Source: a bacterium (GTDB lineage: Archaea > Thermoproteota > Nitrososphaeria > Nitrososphaerales > Gagatemarchaeaceae). From it: a stretch of 45,437 nt of DNA. A program made the position numbers and the translations under genes. The stretch lies in contig DAIDAO010000049.1 of assembly GCA_027310575.1 (NCBI GenBank), positions 1-45,437 of the forward strand. Reading direction: 5' to 3'. Below the pieces are notes generated by a model, which worked only from the letters and a program-made list of their open reading frames with translations, searched no databases and was not told where the DNA came from. Shown here piece by piece: positions 24,669 to 32,719 of this stretch (position 1 is its first letter; every line of letters begins with the position of its first letter).

Positions 24669-25363
24669 GGTTCGCTTCTCTGGACCACTTCCGAATCAGC
24701 CCCTGGAGGATTGGAGCCGTCGGCGCCGCGGCCGCGGGTGGCTCGGGCCTCTCCACGGAATTGGTGCTCGGCGACTCTGTCGGGCAGGCGCGCGTGGCCA
24801 TCGCCCTGATCGTCGCCGCGCTCGTTCTCTACATCGTCCTCTCGACCCCGAGGAGGCTGCTGGACGCGCAGCGGGTGTCCCAGGCGCGGGAGTCGCCTCT
24901 TCTGTCAGCCTCCGCCTCGGCCTGCCTCGCCGTGACGGGGTCGAGGCCGAGGACGCTCATCCTGCTCAGATCCAGGGACCAGGCCCTGGCTGATTCGCTC
25001 AGAGACACGGGGAGGAGGGTCCTCCTCGGGGCGAGCGTCGAAGGCGCCGTAGCGGGGTCGGTCGGCGCGCTGGCGTCGTATTCCGCAGCTGCTTCCCTCA
25101 GGGCTCTGGCGGCGTTCACGCCGAAGGCCGTAGCCCAGGGGGACGAAGAGATGCGCGGGATCGTGTCGTCGGCGGAGCTGAGCAGGGAGACGAAGATCCC
25201 GATGCTGACGACCGTCTGCTTCTTTGCTCCGATTCTGCTCATACTCTATGCCGTCTTCTCGCGCTCGTACGGCGCCGTGCAGCTCGGAGAGCTCGCCTCT
25301 CTCGAGTTCATTGCCATCGACCTTGCCTTCTACCTGTGCGCTGCCGACAGAGGCGCGCGTTGA
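24665..25363 (+). CDS. TadB-like short membrane platform protein
   Basis: A 232-aa protein with hydrophobic segments at about residues 15-35, 42-60, 115-135 and 180-230 around a cytoplasmic helical stretch (SRPRTLILLRSRDQALADSL). It lies between the assembly ATPase and a second similar protein, joined by TTGA overlaps at both ends. This is where TadB and TadC sit in Tad loci. Each T2SSF unit is expected to carry a helical bundle and membrane helices. I infer the family from order, size and topology; sequence motifs are too weak for certainty. The start is the TTG within the upstream stop. Confidence 0.68.
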   Translation: MRFASLDHFRISPWRIGAVGAAAAGGSGLSTELVLGDSVGQARVAIALIVAALVLYIVLSTPRRLLDAQRVSQARESPLLSASASACLAVTGSRPRTLILLRSRDQALADSLRDTGRRVLLGASVEGAVAGSVGALASYSAAASLRALAAFTPKAVAQGDEEMRGIVSSAELSRETKIPMLTTVCFFAPILLILYAVFSRSYGAVQLGELASLEFIAIDLAFYLCAADRGAR

Positions 25364-25998
25364 ACCCCGAGCTTGCGATGGTCAGGTCCCTGCGGAGGGT
25401 GCTCGAGTCGGCGGGGGAGGGGAAGGGCATGGCGCGGTCTGTGGTCCTGGAGCTGCGCACGTCGCCCCCCCTCGGCTCGGACGCTGCGAGGATGCTCCTC
25501 CTCGGATACCCGCTGCGGGCGTCGCTCAGGCCGCTTGTCGAACATGGCTCCGAGGAGGCGGGCATGCTCGCGTCCCTCGTAGTCGCAGCCCCAGAGAGCA
25601 GCGCATCGCTCGTGGGCGCGAGCGGGGAGGCCCTCGCGGACACGCTTGAGACGTGGGTGAAGGCCAGGGACAGCAGGAGGGCCGAGCAGAAGGTCCTGAG
25701 GTTCAGGAGCATCGTGACCTCAGGGGTGCTGGGGGCGGTCACGGCCATGGTGGCGTCGATGGGTCCCCTTGTGGGGAGCCTGAGCTTCGGGGGGAGCGGA
25801 CCGCCTGCAGACCCTGCCACGCTGCTTGCGGGGGCCGCGGTCATGGCCACGACCAGTTCGGCCATGCTCGGCCTGTTCATGTCCGGGAAGGGCTTCCTGA
25901 CCAACGTCCTGGTCACCATCGGAGTGTTCGCCCTCGTGAGCGCAGTCGCGTCCCCCCTGGTGGCTTCGCCGGTGCCGATCGCGTGGGGCGTTAAATAG
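25360..25998 (+). CDS. TadC-like short membrane platform protein
   Basis: A 212-aa protein with an N-terminal helical cytoplasmic half. It includes LGSDAARMLLLGYPLRASLRPL and SGEALADTLETWVKARDSRRAEQKVLRFRSI (read in parts), which resemble the T2SSF helical bundle just before the first membrane helix. Three or four hydrophobic helices follow. The TTG start at 25360-25362 overlaps the preceding TGA. With its neighbour it seems to split the job done by the single ~500-aa FlaJ/ArlJ of archaeal motility. The stop codon lies inside the TATA box of the downstream pilin. Confidence 0.7.
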   Translation: MNPELAMVRSLRRVLESAGEGKGMARSVVLELRTSPPLGSDAARMLLLGYPLRASLRPLVEHGSEEAGMLASLVVAAPESSASLVGASGEALADTLETWVKARDSRRAEQKVLRFRSIVTSGVLGAVTAMVASMGPLVGSLSFGGSGPPADPATLLAGAAVMATTSSAMLGLFMSGKGFLTNVLVTIGVFALVSAVASPLVASPVPIAWGVK

Positions 25999-25999
25999 C
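25990..25999 (+). promoter_or_regulatory. TATA box of the Flp-like pilin gene
   Basis: GTTAAATAGC is centred 25 nt before the ATG of the 69-aa pilin and includes the TAG stop of the TadC-like gene. A separate promoter here would let the pilin be made in excess over the assembly machinery. Confidence 0.65.
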
Positions 26000-26018
26000 G
26001 CGCGCAGGTCTGCTCCCG

Positions 26019-26228
26019 ATGTCGCTCTGGAGCAGGCTGAAGGCGAACCGCAGGGGGGCGCAGCTGATTGAGGAGGCGCTGCTTCTGTCCGTCGCGCTGG
26101 TCGCCCTCACCCTCCTGGTGGGGGGGATAGAGTCCATCCTGAAGCAGAGCGCAGCATACACGTCGGATGTCTGGAACACGATAACGAGCTCGCTTGGCGG
26201 CATCTTCGGCTCCCTCTTCCACTGGTGA
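26019..26228 (+). CDS. Flp-like type IVb prepilin (major pilin candidate)
   Basis: A 69-aa protein with a basic leader MSLWSRLKANRRG followed by AQLIEEALLLSVALVALTLL. If cleaved after Gly13, Glu lies at +5, the pattern of Flp/type IVb pilins. The mature product would be 56 aa: a single helix with a short aromatic-ending tail (GSLFHW). The family is normally 50-80 aa. It sits directly after the TadB/TadC-like genes, has its own strong TATA, and its TGA overlaps the next start as GTGA. It is probably the structural subunit of the filament. The processing peptidase must be encoded elsewhere. Confidence 0.8.
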   Translation: MSLWSRLKANRRGAQLIEEALLLSVALVALTLLVGGIESILKQSAAYTSDVWNTITSSLGGIFGSLFHW

Positions 26229-27967
26229 ATGGTGTGCGCAGCGCGCGGGACGCGGTCTCTCAGGCGGCGTGGCGGATGTGGCCCCACACTAGGATCGGCC
26301 TCGAAGAGATGAGGATCGCAGACGGGAAGTACGTCCTTTCGTCCGACGGCTCGAGGGGGCGCATGACCGCCTTCTTCAGGGTCGGGACCCCGGACCTTCG
26401 GGACGACCCCAACGTGGACTACTCCGCGGCGCTGAAGACCACGCTGCAGCAGCAGAGGATGAGAGGGCTCTTCGAGGGTCTTCGCAGGGCGGCGGTCCCT
26501 TTCATCTATGTCATGCTGATGAACGAGACCGACGCGGGGGAGGACGTCCCCCCGGTCCTGGAGTTCGACCTGGTCGTGGGCACGTGGGTGGACGTCAAGA
26601 AGAAGGAGGAGGGCGCCCCCGCCCTCGAGCAGAGGGCCAGCATCCTGTCAGCCACGCTCAGCGTCGCACTCCCCACGGCCAACGTGGTCAGGCTCGTGAG
26701 GAAGGAGCTCTCCGACTTCGTGAAGTCTGCCCTCCTCCCCGGCGGGAGGGCGCTCCCCCAGTCAGGCTCCGCAGCCGCCGCCGGCTCCCTCGTATCCTTC
26801 GACGGGGTGTCGCCCGTCGCCGAGAGGCTCGAACAGGCCCCAGAGTTCTACGTGCCGAACGTCGCGGACTCGGGGACGGAGGGATTCATCCTCGGCGCTG
26901 TGAAGTCCGGGGGGAGGGAGTTCCACGAGTTCAGGCTCCAGGCCGAGGACCTGAAGAGGCACATCAGCGTCCTTGGAATGACCGGGTCGGGGAAGTCCAC
27001 GACCGCCGGTCTGATCGTGAAGCAGGTAGCCGAGTCCGGGCTCCCGGTCCTGGTCCTCGACTGGCACAACGAATACGGTGCGATCGTCTCCTCCGTCGGT
27101 GGCAAGGTCGTCGCGCCGGGGAAGGACGAGTTCGCTCTGAACCCGCTGGAGGTCAGGCCCGGCTCCGACCCGGCGGAGCACATCGCGATGGTATCCGACA
27201 TCTTCTCGGACATCTACCACTTCACTCACCCGCAGGCGTACATGTTCCGCAACGCCCTGCAGAAGCGGCTCAGCGAAACCGGCACCGACGAGGTCCCGAC
27301 GATCAAGGCGCTCGTCCAGACCATAGAGGCCTACCCTCTGAAGTCAGCCTACGACAACGAGACCAAGGTCGCGCTCCTTCGAAGGCTCGTCCCGCTGACC
27401 CAGGGGCAGTCTCAGAGGGCGCTCGGCGGGTCGGGGCCGCTCCGGCTCGAGGAGCTCCTCGGGACGGTCGTCTGCGTGGAGCTCGGGCACATGCGGGACG
27501 TGCAGTCCAGGGCCGTGTTCTCAGACGTCCTGCTCAAGATGATATACGAAGAGAAGGTGAGCCGCAAGGGAAGCCTGGACCACCTCACCGTCGTCGAAGA
27601 GGCGAGGAACATCGCTCCCGCGAGGAGGCCCGAAGACCCGCCCACCGTGGGCGAGAGGATGGTCTCGGAGCTCAGGAAGTTCGGGGAGGCGATGATGTTC
27701 GTCGCACAGTTCCCCACGCACGTGGCTGCGGAAGTGGTGAAGAACTCCGGGACGAAGGTGGTGCACCGCCTCGCGTGGCCGGACGACGTCGCGCTCATCG
27801 GGGACTCGCTCGGACTGGACCCGAAACAGCGTGAGCACCTCACGAGGCTGAAGCCTGGCGAAGCTGTCGTCGGTGTCGGAAGGCTTCCGAAGCCGGTCCT
27901 GGTGCAGGTGAGGGCGGAGCGTCAGGACCCGGAGAGCAACGACCTGAGCTTCGCGCCCGAGTCGTAG
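26225..27967 (+). CDS. HerA/VirB4-like (DUF87) ATPase of the pilus locus
   Basis: A 580-aa protein. The N-terminal 230 residues are not recognised. A FtsK/HerA-type motor follows: Walker A GMTGSGKST at 251-259, LDWHNEY just after strand 2, Walker B LTVVEEARNI near 455-465, and QFPTHVAAEVVKNSGTKVVHRL near the C-terminus. HerA proteins process DNA ends with NurA, while VirB4-like members drive conjugation and related secretion. No NurA, Mre11 or Rad50 is adjacent. Translational coupling to a pilin by GTGA instead places it in a pilus or transfer apparatus. Function is inferred from context. The 3' end overlaps the convergent kinase by 46 bp. Confidence 0.82.
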   Translation: MNGVRSARDAVSQAAWRMWPHTRIGLEEMRIADGKYVLSSDGSRGRMTAFFRVGTPDLRDDPNVDYSAALKTTLQQQRMRGLFEGLRRAAVPFIYVMLMNETDAGEDVPPVLEFDLVVGTWVDVKKKEEGAPALEQRASILSATLSVALPTANVVRLVRKELSDFVKSALLPGGRALPQSGSAAAAGSLVSFDGVSPVAERLEQAPEFYVPNVADSGTEGFILGAVKSGGREFHEFRLQAEDLKRHISVLGMTGSGKSTTAGLIVKQVAESGLPVLVLDWHNEYGAIVSSVGGKVVAPGKDEFALNPLEVRPGSDPAEHIAMVSDIFSDIYHFTHPQAYMFRNALQKRLSETGTDEVPTIKALVQTIEAYPLKSAYDNETKVALLRRLVPLTQGQSQRALGGSGPLRLEELLGTVVCVELGHMRDVQSRAVFSDVLLKMIYEEKVSRKGSLDHLTVVEEARNIAPARRPEDPPTVGERMVSELRKFGEAMMFVAQFPTHVAAEVVKNSGTKVVHRLAWPDDVALIGDSLGLDPKQREHLTRLKPGEAVVGVGRLPKPVLVQVRAERQDPESNDLSFAPES

Positions 27968-28473
27968 TCCCGCGTCCAGTCGATCCTGGCGGGCGGCCTG
28001 GTCCCTCCCTTGACGATGCCGACGATCTCCGCCGCGGATGCGTTCGGGCTGGAGCGCGTGGTGTCCACTTCGAAGGTCTTCTCCCGCCCGAAGGCGTCAT
28101 AGGAGTCGGCCGAGACCACCCCTATCAGCTCGGCCTCGACGTTCTCGGTCACCTTCCGAGGGGGGTACCCTCTCTTGAGGAGCCGCTCCTTGAGCGCCGT
28201 GGGCTCGCACCGCAGGACGACGACCTTCTCGGCGGACTTCCGCTCCACGACGTACGGGAGCAGGTGGCCGTGCACGACCGCAGGACCCGTGAGATCCCGG
28301 ATGACCCTCCTTCGGAGCGCCCGCGCGTCCACTTCCCCGTGGTCGGGGATGCCGTGGGCCTGGGCGAGCTCGTTCAGGCTCACGCAGCTGAGCTTCAGCC
28401 GCCTCGCGACGATGGGTGAGACGGTCTTCTTGCCCGTCCCCGGGCTCCCCGTTATCCCGATGATTCCGCCCAC
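27922..28473 (-). CDS. Fap7/AK6-like adenylate kinase (ribosome maturation)
   Basis: A 183-aa P-loop protein starting MGGIIGITGSPGTGKKT, with Walker A at residues 9-17. It then has VSLNELAQAHG, the Fap7-type Asp-containing VDARALRRRV, VVHGHLLPY and RCEPTALKERLLKRGY (LID-like). The order matches Fap7/hCINAP/AK6 enzymes, which have adenylate kinase/ATPase activity and assist maturation of the small ribosomal subunit with uS11. GTG 28473 places the first strand at the N-terminus; no internal alternative keeps it. It is the last gene of a leftward set (S9 peptidase, SelB-like, MsrA, kinase) and overlaps the HerA-like gene by 46 bp. Confidence 0.87.
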   Translation of the reverse strand: MGGIIGITGSPGTGKKTVSPIVARRLKLSCVSLNELAQAHGIPDHGEVDARALRRRVIRDLTGPAVVHGHLLPYVVERKSAEKVVVLRCEPTALKERLLKRGYPPRKVTENVEAELIGVVSADSYDAFGREKTFEVDTTRSSPNASAAEIVGIVKGGTRPPARIDWTRDYDSGAKLRSLLSGS

Positions 28474-28484
28474 GCTCTTTCCCT

Positions 28485-28498
28485 GCCTGAAGTCAGGC
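28485..28498. repeat. Perfect inverted repeat between msrA and the Fap7-like gene
   Basis: GCCTGA and TCAGGC flank an AG spacer. The repeat includes the msrA stop codon and lies 12 nt before the Fap7-like start. It could be an operator or merely a chance repeat; a two-base loop is too short for a stable hairpin with every pair formed. Confidence 0.35.
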
Positions 28499-29056
28499 GC
28501 GCTGCGGAGGTGCGGCAGACTTCAGTCTGGATTTCCAGTGGGCCCTGAACTTGGCCAGCTTGGGGGCGATCACCGCCTGGCAGTAGGGCTTGGAGGGGTT
28601 CCGCCTGTAGTACTCTCTATGGTAGTCCTCTGCGGGGTAGAAGGCCTTCAGCGCGACCACCTCTGTGACTATCGGGCTCCGGAAGACCCGCTCCTCGGTC
28701 AGCTCCTTGACCATCGCCTCGGCATCCCTCCTCTGCTCGTCGCTGCCGTAGAAGATGACAGACCTGTACTGGGTTCCCACGTCCCCTCCCTGCCTGTTGA
28801 GCGTTGTGGGGTCGTGGGTCGAGAAGAGCACCTCCAGCAGCTCCCTGTAGCTTATGACCGAAGGGTCGAACGTCACCTGCGCCACCTCGGCGTGGCCTGT
28901 GGTGTCAGTGCAGACGTCTTCGTAGCTAGGATTGGCCAGGGTGCCCCCGGCATAGCCCGGGACCACCTTCACCACCCCCTGGAGCTCTGAGAAGACGGCT
29001 TCGGAGCACCAGAAGCATCCGCTGCCGAACGTAGCCACCTCTGTGGGCATGGCCAT
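28493..29056 (-). CDS. msrA: Peptide methionine-S-sulfoxide reductase MsrA
   Basis: A 187-aa enzyme that reduces Met-S-sulfoxide in proteins. The catalytic GCFWC is at residues 13-17, with nucleophile Cys14. The diagnostic VVPGYAGG, TGHAEVAQVTFDP, HDPTTLNRQGGDVGTQYRS and AEDYHREYYRRN stretches are all present. Length is normal for a bacterial/archaeal MsrA without a fused MsrB. A possible internal promoter AGTTTTAGTT lies 20-25 nt upstream, but the gene also starts 20 nt after the SelB-like gene and is probably co-transcribed. It fits an aerobic organism facing oxidative damage. Confidence 0.96.
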   Translation of the reverse strand: MAMPTEVATFGSGCFWCSEAVFSELQGVVKVVPGYAGGTLANPSYEDVCTDTTGHAEVAQVTFDPSVISYRELLEVLFSTHDPTTLNRQGGDVGTQYRSVIFYGSDEQRRDAEAMVKELTEERVFRSPIVTEVVALKAFYPAEDYHREYYRRNPSKPYCQAVIAPKLAKFRAHWKSRLKSAAPPQRA

Positions 29057-29075
29057 TCTCGGCCCTCCACCGGAA

Positions 29076-30035
29076 CTAAAACTTGATGGTGGCTCCCCCG
29101 GCCACCCGGAGGTTCCCGCCGTTCAGGTCGACGACGCATGATCTCATCCCTCCCCAGACAGGTGCCTGCCAGGGCAGCTTGGCTTCGGTTTCCGATCCGG
29201 AAGCGCTGATCCTGGCTGGGACGGTTTCGCCGGGCAGCTGCAGGTGCAGGTCTCTCCCCCCCACGTCCTGCCTGTAGAAGGGGGACTTCGCGAAGTCGAA
29301 GCGCACCGAATCCGAGACTGAGAAGGTCCCGTCGTCGAGCCAGTGGCTCCTCTCGAGGTCCGCGGGCTCTACCCCCCTCAGGGAGAGGCCGACGCGTATC
29401 CCGCGCCCAGCGGAGTCGAAGTCCACGTCGTTGACCTGGATCCCCTTGACGTCTGCCCGCAGGCCCGAGGGGCCAGGGATAGGCCTCAGCTGGTCGTGGA
29501 CCGAGACCGTCCCGCAGAGGACGAACCCGAGAGCCACAGTCCCGACCCCTTTCACTGTGAAGACGCGGTCGATGTAGACCAGGGTCCCCTTGGCAGGGAA
29601 ATCAGCCCTCGGCCTGGCGGAGGAGAGGTCGATCGCAGCGGACCCAGACTGGCGCTGGTCGGCAGGATACGCCGCGACGGCTGTCCCCCTCAGCGAAGCA
29701 GCTGCGGTCTCGGGGGCCGAAGACCCGTCGAGCAGCTCGATAGTCCCCGGGAGCCCGAAGGAGCCGAGGAGCAGCGCGAGCTCGCCGTCAGGAGGGGCGA
29801 GCTTCCCGGAAGCAGGGTAGAGGTAGAGGGCATGGTCGCAGAGAGATGCGATCCGGGCGTACCCCTGGATCTTCGCGGGGAAGTCGGCAGTGTCGAGGAA
29901 GGAGTACCGCCTCCCCCCTTCGGTCCTCGTGTATACGATCATCCCCTCGGCTTCGCTCTTCTTCGCCACCGCGGCTTCGAATCTCGCCTTCGCCTCCTGG
30001 TCGGTGCCGAACACCCCCACGGTGATGCCGTCCAT
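29076..30035 (-). CDS. SelB/EF-Tu-like protein with a degenerate G domain
   Basis: A 319-aa protein. The N-terminal 140 residues occupy the place of a translational GTPase G domain, but the P-loop position reads VGVFGTDQEAKARF with no GKS/T. Neither DxxG nor NKxD is convincing, so GTP binding is not expected. Residues 151-185 (DRVFTVKGVGTVALGFVLCG) match domain II of SelB/EF-Tu, and 215-233 include GLSLRGVEPADLERSHWL, also typical of SelB. A C-terminal beta-barrel follows. Similar GTPase-less paralogues are known in some archaea; their role is unresolved. It starts 9 nt after the S9 peptidase gene. Confidence 0.75.
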   Translation of the reverse strand: MDGITVGVFGTDQEAKARFEAAVAKKSEAEGMIVYTRTEGGRRYSFLDTADFPAKIQGYARIASLCDHALYLYPASGKLAPPDGELALLLGSFGLPGTIELLDGSSAPETAAASLRGTAVAAYPADQRQSGSAAIDLSSARPRADFPAKGTLVYIDRVFTVKGVGTVALGFVLCGTVSVHDQLRPIPGPSGLRADVKGIQVNDVDFDSAGRGIRVGLSLRGVEPADLERSHWLDDGTFSVSDSVRFDFAKSPFYRQDVGGRDLHLQLPGETVPARISASGSETEAKLPWQAPVWGGMRSCVVDLNGGNLRVAGGATIKF

Positions 30036-30044
30036 GGTAGGTGG

Positions 30045-31970
30045 CTACTTCCTTCGCTTCAGGTGGCCGTCGAACCAGCGGATGTAGTGGTTCAGCCTCG
30101 CCACGCGGTGCTTCGGCTTCCCAACGCGCGAAAGGTCGTGGTTCTCACCGGGGAAGAGGACCAGCTCGGCCTCGCGCCCCAGGCTCTTCAGCGCGGTGAA
30201 GAACTCCAGCCCCTCGACCATCCAGCAGCGATAGTCCTCCATCGAATGCACCAGCATGAGGGGCGTCCTGACGTTGGTGACGTATCTCAGCGGCGAGTCG
30301 TTCATGAGCTTCTCCTCGGAGTCCCACGGGTCCCCTCCCACCTGGTCCCGCGTGAAGTAGGGGCCGATGTCAGATGTCCCCCAGAAGCTGATCCAGCTGG
30401 TGATGCTCCTGTCCGTGACTGCAGCCCTGAACCTGTCCGTGTGGCCGATGGCCCAGTTGGTCATGAACCCGCCGTATGACCCCCCTGCAATGGCCATCCG
30501 TTCTCCGTCGATCTGGGGGAACTTCTTCAGGACGAAGTCGAGCCCTTCCATGAGGTCCTGGAAGTCCCTGGTGCCGTACTTCCCGCGGATGTCCGCGAAC
30601 TTCTCCGAATAGCCGTCGCTCCCGCGCGGGTTGAGGTAGACCACGGCGTACCCTGCCCCGGCGAAGGCCTGGAGCTCGTGCATGTACGCGTGGCCGAACG
30701 CAGTCTTGGGCCCTCCGTGGACGTACAGGACTCCCGGGACCTTCGGCCTCCCTTCAGGGACGAGGACCCACCCCTCGACCGGCTCCCCGTCGCTCGCCCT
30801 GAAGCTCACGTGATGAGGCGCGAGGACCTTCAGCTCGTCGTAGACCTTCGAGTTGAACGACGTGACCTCCCTCTCCCTCCCCGACGACACGAACAGCTCC
30901 TCCAGCCGCGACGCAGTCATTGCCACGAACGCCACAGTCCTCTCGTGGACGTCGTACCCTTCGATGCTCCTGTCGCCCCCGACGACCAGCTCGGCGCCGG
31001 ACCCGGGCTCCTTCCTGCATAGCCTCACAGAACCGCCGTCGGCCTGCAGGAAGTAGATGCCGTCCTTGGTCCAGATGAGGTTTCCAGGCCCATGGGACTC
31101 CGCGCGCGCGTCAGAGTTCAGACCGTTGGCCTTGTTGCGGTCGACATCGTCGGTCATGACGACCTTCCGGGAACGGGGGCTGACCGTCCAGATCCTGGAG
31201 TGCGATGCGAAACCTGCGGGGAGGTCGTCACCGGCTAGCGCGATGAGCCTGTCGTCCGGGCTCCAGGCCAGCCCGGACAGCTCCATGTTCGACCTGGTCA
31301 GCTTCCTCCTTCTCCTGCCAGCGGGGTCTATGACGTAGAGGTCGGAGATGAACGGCTTGAGGTCGTTCGAGGAGGCGAGATACGCGATTGACCTGCCGTC
31401 GTGGGAGATCGCGAAGTCGCTCAGGTCGATCGAGCCGGAGGTGAGCTTTCTCACCTTCCCAGATCCGATGTCCACGCAGAACAGGTGCTTCCTCTTGCCG
31501 TAGACGAACCCGACCCCGTTGAACCAGAAGGGTATGCGGTCGATGACCTTGACGTTGTCCTTCGCCTTCTTCCCGACACGGGACAGGAAGTACACGGAGC
31601 CTGAGTCTGGGGACCACTGCGGTCTGTCGATCCCGTCCTCAGACCTGCGAAGGAGCCTGGCCTCCCCGCCCTCCGCCGAGATGACGTACAGGCCGTTCCC
31701 CTTGTCGTCCTTCTTCAGCCCCCTTCGCGAGACGAAGAGGATCGAGCGGCCGTCCGGGGACCACTTCGGGTCGGCGTCCTTCTTCCCCGTGGTGAACGGG
31801 GCGCACCCCCCTCGTTTCAGGTCTGCGATGTAGACGTCCGAGTCGTACGCGTCTTCGTCGAGGTTGGCCCTCTTTACGGAAAAGGCGACCTTCTTCCCGT
31901 CCGGGGAGAAGCTCGGCTCCGAAAGCGTGGAGTAGAGCTTGAAGTCGGATGGCCCGACCGCCCTTGGCAC
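30045..31970 (-). CDS. S9 family peptidase (acylaminoacyl-peptidase-like)
   Basis: A 641-aa serine peptidase. The first 370 residues are WD40-like/TolB-type beta-propeller repeats (FSPDGKKVAF, WSPDGRSILFV, WSPDSGSVYFL, WSPDDRLIAL). An alpha/beta-hydrolase domain follows, with GGSYGGFMTNW around the nucleophile Ser (near residue 500) and HSMEDYRC and FPGENHDLSR supplying the Asp and His region. The layout matches acylaminoacyl peptidases of subfamily S9C, which are cytoplasmic and degrade short or N-acylated peptides. The GTG at 31968-31970 has a GAATAAGATT box about 27 nt upstream. It leads the leftward set with the SelB-like, msrA and kinase genes. Confidence 0.92.
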   Translation of the reverse strand: MPRAVGPSDFKLYSTLSEPSFSPDGKKVAFSVKRANLDEDAYDSDVYIADLKRGGCAPFTTGKKDADPKWSPDGRSILFVSRRGLKKDDKGNGLYVISAEGGEARLLRRSEDGIDRPQWSPDSGSVYFLSRVGKKAKDNVKVIDRIPFWFNGVGFVYGKRKHLFCVDIGSGKVRKLTSGSIDLSDFAISHDGRSIAYLASSNDLKPFISDLYVIDPAGRRRRKLTRSNMELSGLAWSPDDRLIALAGDDLPAGFASHSRIWTVSPRSRKVVMTDDVDRNKANGLNSDARAESHGPGNLIWTKDGIYFLQADGGSVRLCRKEPGSGAELVVGGDRSIEGYDVHERTVAFVAMTASRLEELFVSSGREREVTSFNSKVYDELKVLAPHHVSFRASDGEPVEGWVLVPEGRPKVPGVLYVHGGPKTAFGHAYMHELQAFAGAGYAVVYLNPRGSDGYSEKFADIRGKYGTRDFQDLMEGLDFVLKKFPQIDGERMAIAGGSYGGFMTNWAIGHTDRFRAAVTDRSITSWISFWGTSDIGPYFTRDQVGGDPWDSEEKLMNDSPLRYVTNVRTPLMLVHSMEDYRCWMVEGLEFFTALKSLGREAELVLFPGENHDLSRVGKPKHRVARLNHYIRWFDGHLKRRK

Positions 31971-32053
31971 GGCCGGCCTCCCTCCGACCGAATCTTATTC
32001 TTTCCCGTGCCGGGAACGGATAAATCGCATCCGTTCGCGCCGCGGACCCGCGA

Positions 32054-32719
32054 TTGGTCAGCGCGGTCATAGTCATCGGCTCGTTCCTCCTTGCCTTCAA
32101 GGCGGTCCTCGTCGAGGGGAGCGAAGTGGCCATTCTTTCCGTGGCGACAGTCAAGCAGCTCGGCAAGAACAACGTGCTGCTCGGAGTCATCGCCGGGGCC
32201 GGCGCCTCGCTGTTCATCTTCCTCGGCGTCAGGCAGGTCTTCCTGCTGCTTCCTGAGGCGGCGATCGACATCGGGACCGGGGCAGTGATCCTCTACTTCT
32301 CGTACAGGTTCCTCAGGGGGTTCAAGCGGTACTACTTCGGCAAGAGGTCGTTCAGGGCGAAGATGGAGAAGATGGAGGCCGAGGTGGTCGAGAAGGAGCT
32401 GGAGAGGTACGGTACGGAAAGGCCGGCGGTGCTCCCGTTCTCCCCGCTGAACGCCCTTCCCGTGTTCGTGATCACACTGACCGAGGGGTTCGAGGCGAGC
32501 CTGGTCCTGAGCGCGTCAGGGACCTACAACTTCGAGTGGACGGTCGTCGGCGCCCTCGTGAGCATCGCGCTGCTCATCGTGGTCTCTGCGATATCGTACG
32601 ACTACCTGATACGCTTCCCCAGGTGGGGGCTGGACCTGCTGGCCGGGAGCGTCCTGTTCACGTTCGGGACGCTCTTCCTCGTGTCCGGGATACTTCTGGC
32701 GCTCTTCGGGATAGGCTAG
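32054..32719 (+). CDS. FTR1-like (COG4280-type) membrane permease
   Basis: A 221-aa membrane protein with six or seven helices. It contains two internally repeated acidic motifs at the end of a helix: LVEGSEVAIL (about residues 19-28) and LTEGFEASLVL (about 145-155). FTR1 iron permeases carry REGxE motifs in the same setting, so a metal-ion transport role is plausible. A charged cytoplasmic loop (FGKRSFRAKMEKMEAEVVEKE) separates the halves. TTG 32054 has a GGATAAATCGC box about 32 nt upstream. Its stop shares CTAG 32716-32719 with the convergent M3 peptidase. The transported ion is unknown. Confidence 0.7.
   Translation: MVSAVIVIGSFLLAFKAVLVEGSEVAILSVATVKQLGKNNVLLGVIAGAGASLFIFLGVRQVFLLLPEAAIDIGTGAVILYFSYRFLRGFKRYYFGKRSFRAKMEKMEAEVVEKELERYGTERPAVLPFSPLNALPVFVITLTEGFEASLVLSASGTYNFEWTVVGALVSIALLIVVSAISYDYLIRFPRWGLDLLAGSVLFTFGTLFLVSGILLALFGIG

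Noticed and set aside
26225-27967. HerA-NurA DNA end-resection system
   Set aside because: The ATPase resembles HerA, but no NurA, Mre11 or Rad50 gene is adjacent and the gene is coupled to a pilin instead.
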